Shown: positions 57,082-64,000 of the stretch, one piece after another
How the letters are laid out: every line of letters begins with the position of its first letter
How positions within the stretch are numbered: position 1 is the first letter of the stretch
Assembly (NCBI RefSeq): GCF_023159225.1
Contig: NC_063168.1
Coordinates: forward strand, 50,237,776-50,301,775
Direction of reading: 5' to 3'
DNA from: Perognathus longimembris pacificus
Lineage: Eukaryota; Chordata; Mammalia; Rodentia; Heteromyidae
DNA: 64,000 nt
Notes under the pieces: generated by a model
The model's database searches: none
Seen by the model: the letters and a program-made list of their open reading frames with translations, nothing else
What the model was told of the DNA's origin: nothing
Position numbers and translations under genes: made by a program

Positions 57082-58396
57082 TTAGTGAGCTGCTCTTTCT
57101 GTTGGGCTCTGGCTATTGTAGTTTCTTTCTGTTTCTGTCTGTGTGTCCTTTACGATTTCTGTTGGGTGGGGTTCCCCTCTTAGAATTTGCTGTAGGGCTG
57201 TTTTTTTATTCACATACTTCTTTAGATCCTCATTGCTATGGAAAGATCTGTTTTTTTTTTTTCTTGAATATGAATTCTAGTTTCACTGGATATCTAATTC
57301 TGGGTGGGCAATTGTTGGCCTGTAGGATTTGGATGGTGTCCTTCCACTCTCTTCGTGCGTGGTAGGTTTGTCTGCTGTTATTTGGTTCCTTTTCCCATTG
57401 TAATAAGTTTCTTTCTTTGCTTTGGCTGCATTCAAAATTTTCTCTTTGTTCTTGAGATCGGAAGTCTTGATTATTATGTGCCTGGGCGAGGATTTTGTAG
57501 GGTCTGGTCTGCCAGGCGTCCTATAGGCTTCGGTTACCTGGATGAGGTACCTTGTGAGATTGGGGAAGTTTTCTGCAATCACTTTATTGAAAATATGTTG
57601 AAGCCCTCTGCTCGGGTATTCGGCTCCTTCTTCTATTCCATTTATGTACAGATTATATCTCTTGTCTTTGTCCACTAGCTCCTGGATTAGTCTGCTCTGG
57701 AGTTTTACCGTTTCTTGGAGTGTGGTAATTTTCTGGTCCTTATCGGCTGCATCATCGTCCAAGAGAGAGATTCTGGATTCCATATGGTCAATTCTTTGTG
57801 CTGTGGATTCAAGTGTGGAGTTTATGGATGCCAGGGAGCTATTTATAGTTGCCAGATCAGCTCTGATTGTGGAAATTTCTCCCTTTAAAGAGTTGTATTT
57901 TAAATCTATTTTTTCATGTATTTTGCTTCTCAGGATGTTATGGTCTTCTTTAACGGAGGTTTGCACTGCATCCATTTTTGCTTCCATTTCTTTCTTTCTT
58001 TCTTTTTTTTTTTTTTGGCCAGTCCTGGGCCTTGGACTCAGGGCCTGAGCACTGTCCCTGGCTTCTTCCCGCTCAAGGCTAGCACTCTGCCACCTGAGTC
58101 ACAGTGCCCCTTCTAGTTGTGTTCCATATATGTGGTGCTGGGGAATCGAACCGAGAGCTTCATGTGTAGGAGGCAAGCACTCTTGCCACTAGGCTATATT
58201 CCCAGCCCCCCGTTTCTTTCTTGACTTCCTGAAGGTCCTTCGAGACTTCCATTCTAAACTCCTGGAATTGTTTTCTGAATTCGTTTCTGAGGCTTTCCAT
58301 CATTTCTGCTATCATAGCCTCAGTTGTTTTTTTATTCTCCATCTCCTCTTCAGTCATACTGCTTTTTGGAGCTGGCAAGTTGGCTTGCCTTTTCAT
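57082..58396 (-). pseudogene. LINE-1 ORF1 pseudogene (RNA-binding chaperone), SINE-interrupted
   Basis: ORF1p is the trimeric RNA-binding protein of the LINE-1 ribonucleoprotein. The start at 58,396 gives MKRQANLPAPKSSMTEEE, then a charged heptad-like stretch (MESLRNEFRKQFQEFRMEV) fitting the coiled coil. A dimeric SINE interrupts at 58,209-58,003. The frame resumes with MEAKMDAVQTSVKED, a second coiled-coil part, and an RRM-like region (RYNLYINGIEEGAEYPSRG). Near 57,375 a one-base shift moves the C-terminal domain (ARREWKDTIQ, PPRIRYPVKLEF) into another frame, which ends at 57,082. Without the SINE the length would be about 365 codons, comparable with rodent ORF1p. Confidence 0.93.
58003..58209 (-). 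mobile_element. dimeric ID-like SINE inside LINE-1 ORF1
   Basis: T run, GGCCAGTCCTGGGCCTTGGA, both halves, AATCGAACCGAGAG and TATATTCCCAGCCC. TTTCTTTCTT is present at the right flank (58,213-58,222) and in several registers at the left (57,987 onward), so it is the likely target duplication. Same strand as its host. Confidence 0.93.
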
Positions 58397-60259
58397 GAAA
58401 TTGGTAATATTTCTTTATGATTTGTGCATCTGGAGATCTGTAGGTGGCTTCCCTGGTTTGGCTTTGTGCTGGTTCCTGCTGGTCCATCAGTGGGAGACTT
58501 GTTTGTGTCCTGGCTCTGGGTTTGAGTTTGGCTGTTGAATCTTACTGCCCAATAGGTGAGCGTGACTGTCTCGGTTGTTGCCAGTGTAGTCACCCTCCCT
58601 GCACTTTGGGGTGGGTAGGTTCTGTGTCTTTCTCTGCAGGATAGTGTCCTGCCACTGTGTTGTGCTGACCCTAGTGTGTCCCTAGTGGGGGTTTGCGGGT
58701 CGCTGATTCAGCGTGGCGTGGAGCCTTTTCTCTTCTTTGTTTCTTTTTTCCACTTGGTACCTTGGTCAGAGGAGCTCACCTCACTGATTGAGATTTGTCA
58801 TTGAGAGGCAGCTTGCCCACCTGTGTGGATTGCCCCTGTTGGAGCAGTTGTTGGTGTTGAGGGGCTGCCCGCCCACCTGTGCGGAATGAGCCTATCAAAG
58901 CGGGTGCTGTTGCAGGGGGCTCTGCCCACCTGTGCTGGGTGCGTCTATCAGAGCGGGTACTGTCGCTGAGGGGCCCTGCCCACCTGTGCGGCGTTCGCCT
59001 ATCAGTGCAGGTGTCGCTGCTGAGGGGGCAGCTTGCCTGCTTGTGTGCTCCCACGGGGGTTTGAGAAAGAGAGCCTCCTGCTGGAGGGGTAGCACGCTCG
59101 CCCACGCTGGCCCTCCAGGGGGCGCCTGCGTGTGCACTCTAGTGCTTCCTTTGGGGACGTGCTGCCCCAAGTTGTTGGAGGGTGCTTGTGCCCTCTCGCA
59201 AGTTTGCTGTGGGGGGCCGTATGGGTGGGTCCCGGTAGTATCAAGTGTCTAGGCATGGGTTGGTGCCCACAGACTCTGCACCTCCGCTGTGAGGGGGGCA
59301 TGTGTTCGGGCCCAGGTGTCCCTGCTGGGCTGGTATTGTACACCAGCGAGCCTGTGACTGTTGTTCAAAAAGTCCGCGAGGACCAGGTGCCTCAGATGGG
59401 GCTTCCAATGCCTACCAGTCCTCGGGCCCCTGCTGGGGAGGGGGTAGGGCCGGTGCGGCCAGGTTCAGGATCCTCTGCTGGGGCTATGTGGGGGGGGATG
59501 CCTAACTAGGGTGTTTCCCCAGTCCCCTTGTTGGGCGCTGCTCCCCCTCTGCTAGTTCCCGTGTCCTCCCAGAGGCTGTAGGGTCCTTTGTGGGGCTCCT
59601 TTGTTCCCTCGGGGTAGGGAGGGGGAGGAAGGGAGTTCTAGCTTCTTTGTAGGTTTTGGGTCTCTGCTAGAGCTGGTCTCCTGTTTGCGGGGGGGGGGGG
59701 GCGGGTAATGGGTTACTTACTGGTCCTGTGTTGTGTGTGTGTCCTGTGCTGCTATGGGCTTTTCGGGGCTGTGGTGCTGGGGTTTGGTGATTGGTCGTTT
59801 GGTGGTGGTGGTCCCGGCTCTCCCTGTCTGTTCCCCTGTTGCTTACGTCTGATCCTGGCCATTCTGTCCCTCCACTCCGGCCCCTCGCTGCCTCCATCTG
59901 TCTTGGTGGTCTGTGCTCAGTCTGGGGTCTGTGGAGCTCCTGCTGTCTGGGCTCTGCACTCCGGGCGTGACTTTTCGGCTCTTGGTTTGCCGGCACTGGG
60001 TCCCCTTTCCCAGCCTGGCTCTGTTTGGGCCAGGGTCGGTGGGTGGGGGAGGGGTACCCCAGAGATTTTCCAGCTCTGTGCAGGTTATAGGCTCTTCTTT
60101 TTTTGTTCTTTTTCATGTCCTGTGTTTCTCTGTTGCTTCTGTTTGTTGGGTTTTCTGGGTTCTTGATGGGGTGTTGGGTGCTGGAGTTTCCAGCTCACTA
60201 TTCAGTTGGAGCGGGTTGGGGTGCCTCCCTACTGTGACGGCGCCATCTTTCCTCCCCCT
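58397..60259 (-). promoter_or_regulatory. LINE-1 5' UTR with internal promoter
   Basis: About 1.86 kb, much more GC- and CpG-rich than the window average. LINE-1 5' UTRs hold an internal RNA polymerase II promoter. The first bases on the minus strand include AAAGATGGCGCC (complement at 60,236-60,251), matching the YY1 core that positions initiation in human LINE-1. Inside are a 55-bp tandem array and a G13 run (59,689-59,701). Frames across it are open only because of base composition. Confidence 0.85.
58815..59046. repeat. about 55-bp tandem repeat in LINE-1 5' UTR
   Basis: GCCCACCTGTG (or a close variant) recurs at 58,815, 58,871, 58,924, 58,978 and, degraded, 59,035, giving steps of 56, 53, 54 and 57 bp. 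Each unit continues with a CTATCAGAGCGGGT-like block and a GCTGAGGGG-like block. Confidence 0.85.
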
Positions 60260-60394
60260 CTGGGTATTTTCAAGATGTGTAGCCATGTGAAAATTTTTAT
60301 TAACCTTGTGCAGTAATATAGCAGAAGGTAGATTATTATCTTTACTCAGTAGTATATATCTGGTCAAAGTGTATAGCATTTCTTTATATTTGTT

Positions 60395-60480
60395 AAATAT
60401 TTAGATTCTGCCAGGCATATCATGCTAGTTGCTTCATGTTATTCTCGGCATATTTAATCTTGATGAGCCTCTTTGAATGG
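60395..60480 (-). mobile_element. MIR fragment
   Basis: TCTGCCAGGCATATCATGCTAGTTGCTTCATGTTATTCTC and TTTAATCTTGATGAGCCTC match the antisense MIR 5' half. Confidence 0.6.
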
Positions 60481-61039
60481 CAGGGAGTGGCATAGAAGGG
60501 ATATTTTTCTTAAGAATTGTTGAAATCTCTATCCTTTGCTGAGAATATACTGGTCTCAAAAAAAAAAAAAAATCTCGCCATCCCGTGACACTGTTCATGG
60601 TACCTGGGAATTTGGTAGCTTTCTCAGCTGTTGCGGGCACGTGAGTCACCAGCATCAATACAAGTGCCTTGAATTACATGGACTTCACTGTGTAGTCAAC
60701 AGTGAGCAGCTTATGGGGAACCCTTGGTAAAAACCCACGTTATGGAAGCCTACTCCAGACTTCCTAAAACAAAGTACCAAGGATATGGCTTTGTGCTTCC
60801 AATAAATACCTTAGTATTTTTTTGTGTGTGAAGTCTAGTATATTTGGAAATTACTGAAACAAAGCAAAGGGAAAACTGCTTTTTCACTAAGAAGAGACTG
60901 AGTTTTTCCTTAGTCATTTAATTAATCAGGTGATAAGAAAAGATTACATCATATAGTATTCCTTAAGATGAGTAGACAACAGGAAATAAAAAACCAGGAA
61001 GAAAACAACCAACAAGGAAGAAAATAACAACAAAAGGTA
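60481..61039. other. no recognised feature
   Basis: Contains an A15 run near 60,559-60,572 without duplicated flanks; otherwise nothing identified. Confidence 0.4.
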
Positions 61040-61115
61040 ACATAGTTGTGCATTTATTGTTTGCTAGTAATGGCATTAAACCCCTTACATGTATATCGTC
61101 TTTGAGACAGGTCCA
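61040..61115 (-). mobile_element. possible MIR fragment
   Basis: GCATTTATTGTTTGCTAGTAATGGCATTAAACCCCTTACATGTATATCGTC resembles the antisense start of MIR. Short and diverged. Confidence 0.45.
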
Positions 61116-61689
61116 CCTTTTATGGATCAAAAGTCAGCCTCATGCGTGGCTGCTCACTTGTCTGATGCACACGTGAAAGATGGAATCATGAGTTGAACTC
61201 TGGCAGCAGGACATAAGGCTATGTTCTTTACACTGGCTGAAATACTACCTAAGCCTGGAGATACCACAGTGTCCGAACTTGGGAATGGATGAGAATCCTA
61301 CCTACAATGGCACCTGTGCACCCGTAGCCTGTTGCCTCATTAGTTTAGCATCCAAGGGAAAAGGTATGTTTGGAGATACTCCCATGAGAATGTGTCTGTG
61401 CATCAAGTGTGGGATATGGTAGAGAAATCCCCGAGGAGTCAGTTGCATAGAAGCCCTTGGATATGTAAGAGGAGACAGTGGCACTGGCAGACAGAGGCAC
61501 CAGTAGGCAGTGGCATGGATGTGTTTCATGTCCATTCACTCTGTGAGAGATGGCTAATGATCTCACATGGTCTCTAAGCATGTGGGTTTGAAAGCCACAC
61601 AGCCTGTGACTGGCCTTTCTGACATTTTATCATGTGACTGCATTGTTTTCTCTGGATGATAGGGCAAATTATATGATTTTTTATGAGCA
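61116..61689. other. no recognised feature
   Basis: Frames of up to 78 codons overlap on both strands near 61.3-61.6 kb; none has motifs. Confidence 0.4.
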
Positions 61690-61765
61690 TTTATTTTTAT
61701 TGTTATAGAATTGATATATAGAGAGGTTACAGTTACATGAATCAGATAATGAGTAAAGATGATAT
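61690..61765 (-). mobile_element. very short LINE-1 3' end
   Basis: TTTATTTTTATTGTTATAGAATTGATATATAGAGAGGTTACAGTTACATGAATCAG corresponds to the last 70 or so bases of the antisense LINE-1 3' UTR, a severely 5'-truncated insertion. Confidence 0.75.
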
Positions 61766-61769
61766 AAAT

Positions 61770-62000
61770 TGACTCTCATTTATTATCTCATGGTTCTGCA
61801 AGTCAGACATTCAGACAAAGACCAACTTAACAGCATCCTCTGCTCAGGCCTCAAAGGATTGAAATCAGAGTGTTGGCTAAGTGGGAGTACTTATCTAGAG
61901 GCTCTGGGAAGAATTAATTCCTAAGATTATTCCTGAAGGTTGTGGCTAAATTCAGTTTCTTTCCATGTAGGACTTAGGTCCTTGCCCACTTGCTTTGTGA
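61770..62000. mobile_element. ancient mammalian repeat, family uncertain
   Basis: CATTTATTATCTCATGGTTCTGCAAGTCAG, CATCCTCTGCTCAGGCCTCAAAGG and TCTAGAGGCTCTGGGAAG follow a widespread LTR/MaLR-like mammalian repeat that I recognise by pattern but cannot name with certainty. Confidence 0.45.
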
Positions 62001-63179
62001 CTCCTTTCTGCTTTAATCCAAAATGTGTGTTATATGTACCTTATTCTTTGAAACCCTGACTTCCTCTCCTGCTACTGGCCAGAGAAAGAGCTTCTATTTT
62101 CAAATGTTCATGTAATTTGGCTAGGCTCACCAGATAATACAAGATAATCTCCATTTTTAAGGTCAGCTGACAAATAAGTTTAAGTACACCTGTCATGTAA
62201 TTACGTAATGAGGCCCATTGCATATTCACAGACGTGAATTCATTCACAACGGACAAAGGCCATGGGCACCCAATTTGTGTCCACCCTGGTGGCCTTGAAT
62301 GAGATCTGTTGGGCTTAGTGGCCTAAGAAACAGCATCTTTACATCAGTTTTACAGATAGCTTATATGCATAGAAACCCAACTATTCTTATTTTACTCTAA
62401 TATAAAGAGTGATATAGTAATCTGAAGTTCTGTGCTCTACTCAAAGGCAACATATAGTTTCTAAATGATGACTTGAAAGCTAAGAATGAGCTAAAATTTC
62501 TTTTGGAAAATTGGCTAAAATAATACCTTGAAACAGCATGTCCTATTTATTCTTCCTATGCTCCACCCACCCTCCCACCTCCTCTCTCACCATGTTGTTC
62601 TGAAAGTTTAAAAAAATCCTTTTCATTAGATTCTGGAGTGTAAGGCTAATGGATACCATTAGGCCAATGATAATGCCAGAGTACACTTAAGTATGTTTTT
62701 TTCTGCCTTGAAAATGCATATCTCTAAGCAATGACATTTAAAAAGAGTATTTGTACCAATGTCTAATTTGAAGAAAATGAATATGTTAAGAAATAGCATG
62801 GATACCTTATAATTTTCCAGTCAAAAACTGTCAAACAACTTCTCGCATACTGCATTTTTTTCATGGCGGTTCACTCAAAAGTACTTCTCTTCTACTGTGC
62901 CCTTTGCAAAAGCTTATTGAGATTCCTAGTTTCCTGTAACTTATTGGAAATAGAAGTGGTCTTTCATTTCTGTGTACTCGCCAAAGAATATTTTAGCACA
63001 GAACAATGACAATAAAGATGGAGAAATGAGACACAATAACCAGTCCCATAGTTTTTAAGGTTTAGTTTTTTTTTTTTTTAAAGTTGACAACCTTTATGGG
63101 CATGCTACTTCTTGATAGTACAGAGAGACCAAGTAAGGACCTTTTTTTTTTTAGTACAGACATTGGAGAAGATCCCCTT
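62001..63179. other. no recognised feature
   Basis: T runs at 63,067-63,079 and 63,142-63,152 lie close to the LINE-1 at the right. Otherwise no exon or named repeat. Confidence 0.4.
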
Positions 63180-64000
63180 TTAGAGTCCATGTTTCTTTGA
63201 GTCTGGCTCACTTCACTTAATATAATTTTTTCCAAGTCCTTCCATTTCCTTACAAATGGGGCAATGTCATTCTTTCCATTGTGTATATGTACCACATTTT
63301 CCTGATCCATTCATCTACTGAGAGGCATCTGGGTTGGTTCCAAATTCTAGCTATGACAAATTGTGCTGCAATGAACATTGTTGTGCTGGTGGCTTTAGTG
63401 TGTTCTTGTTTGTGGTCTTTTGGGTAGATGCCCAAAAGTGGGCTACTGGGTCATAGGGGAGCTCTATGTTTTGCCTTCTGAGGAATCTCCATACTGCTTT
63501 CCAGAGTGGCTGAACCAGTTTACATTCCCACCAACCATGAAGTAGGGTTCCCTTTTGGCCACATCCCCTCCAACATTTGTCATTGTTAGTTTTCTTAATA
63601 TAGGACATTCTTACTGGGGAGAGATGGAATCTCAATGTTGTTTTGATTTGCATTTCTTTTATGGCAATGCATATCATTTCTTTTATGGCCAGTGATGTAG
63701 AGCACTTTTTCATATGTCTCTTGGTCATTCTCATTTCCTCATCAGAGAAGTCTCTTTTTAAGTCTTTAGCCCACTTTTTGAGGGGGCTATTGGTTCTTTG
63801 CGGTTTTGTTTTGGAGGAATGTCTCCCTCATAGGGAATAATTAGCACAGGTTTAGGCTAGTCACAGCAGAGGATCACAAAAGCCCAATAGCTATACCCTT
63901 ATGAACACAAAAGATGATGCTAAATGAAATGAACTCCATGTTATGGAAATGACTGTTACATCACTGTTGTAATTACTTTCAACATGTGATATGAAACCGT
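63180..64000 (+). mobile_element. LINE-1 with 5' inversion (twin priming), partial at window end
   Basis: From 63,180 to about 63,820 the sequence is antisense ORF2: GAGTCCATGTTTCTTTGAGTC, CCATTTCCTTACAAATGG, GAGGCATCTGGGTTGG, CCAGAGTGGCTGAACC, TTTTGATTTGCATTTC. At about 63,820 it flips to sense: CCCTCATAGGGAATAATTAG, AGAAGATC-like GAGGATCACAAAAGCCC, AATGAACTCCATGTTATGG, the same order as 35,355-35,520. In the 35-kb copy the two pieces are neighbours (CATGGACTCT then TTTCCCTCATAGG), so the inverted part starts where the sense part stops. The 3' tail lies beyond the window. Confidence 0.92.

Larger units (their letters stand above)
52770..60259 (-). mobile_element. nearly full-length, inactive LINE-1
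   Basis: About 7.5 kb on the minus strand with all parts in order: 5' UTR (60,259-58,397), ORF1 (58,396-57,082), a short spacer of about 43 bp, ORF2 (57,038-53,228) and 3' UTR with an A/T-rich end near 52,770-52,800. The 5' end carries GGAAAGATGGCGCC, a YY1-type site as in other mammalian LINE-1s, so the copy is probably complete at its 5' end. A dimeric SINE (58,003-58,209) splits ORF1, and both frames have shifts and stops, so the copy cannot move by itself. I could not identify a convincing target duplication. Confidence 0.96.

Noticed and set aside
58815..59046. Regularly spaced repeats resembling a CRISPR array
   Set aside because: Units are contiguous variants of one 55-bp sequence with no unique spacers, inside a LINE-1 5' UTR of a mammalian genome.
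58776..60290. Many overlapping frames of 100-150 codons on both strands
   Set aside because: They lie in the GC-rich LINE-1 5' UTR, where stop codons are scarce; proline- and glycine-rich without domains.
60559..60572. A run taken as the tail of another retroposon
   Set aside because: No duplicated flanks and no upstream AATAAA or SINE/LINE body.

Overview
This is a window of mammalian nuclear DNA, and I find no cellular gene in it. It is AT-rich. The open reading frames are short, overlap on both strands and show no domain signatures, except those that belong to LINE-1. I see no rRNA, tRNA gene, CRISPR array or bacterial-type operon. The SINE population points to a rodent: 7SL-derived B1-type units are common, and there are many dimeric ID-like elements whose left half has a tRNA-type A/B-box promoter and whose right half is a second GTGGCTCAAGTGG-type unit. 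That dimer resembles the IDL-Geo SINE described from Geomyoidea (kangaroo rats, pocket mice, pocket gophers), so a castorimorph rodent is my best guess. This rests on recalled family descriptions, not on a database search.

Layout. 0-3 kb: simple repeats, a young LINE-1 3' end, an old B1 and a tiny retroposed poly(A) fragment. 3.0-5.1 kb: a nested stack of an old LINE-1 hit by three SINEs and a 605-bp class II (ERVK-type) solo LTR with a 6-bp target duplication. 5.5-6.8 kb: a composite SINE, two MaLR-type LTRs and an L2 end split by a microsatellite. 6.8-20 kb: mostly unique-looking sequence with MIR fragments and an old LINE-1 at 18 kb. 20-25 kb: a MER5A-like hAT element and several SINEs with clear target duplications. 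28.8 kb: an ERV 3' end carried in as a poly(A) retroposon. 32-36 kb: young LINE-1 3' ends. 37-46 kb: MaLR LTRs, microsatellites, two local direct duplications and an old LINE-1 interrupted by a newer LINE-1 and SINE. 49-50 kb: a 5'-inverted (twin-primed) LINE-1. 52.8-60.3 kb: a nearly full-length but dead LINE-1 on the minus strand, with 5' UTR, ORF1 (split by a SINE), ORF2 and 3' UTR. 63.2-64 kb: a second twin-primed LINE-1, cut by the window edge.

How the parts relate. LINE-1 is the only autonomous machinery seen. Its hallmarks (poly(A) tails, 7-17 bp target duplications, 5' truncation, 5' inversion) are on the SINEs, on the 2.8-kb micro-insert and on the ERV-derived insert at 28.8 kb, so LINE-1 activity explains most of the recent structure. 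The solo LTR is the exception and fits retroviral integration followed by LTR-LTR recombination. I did not find a new gene system; the most interesting items are unusual retrotransposition products.
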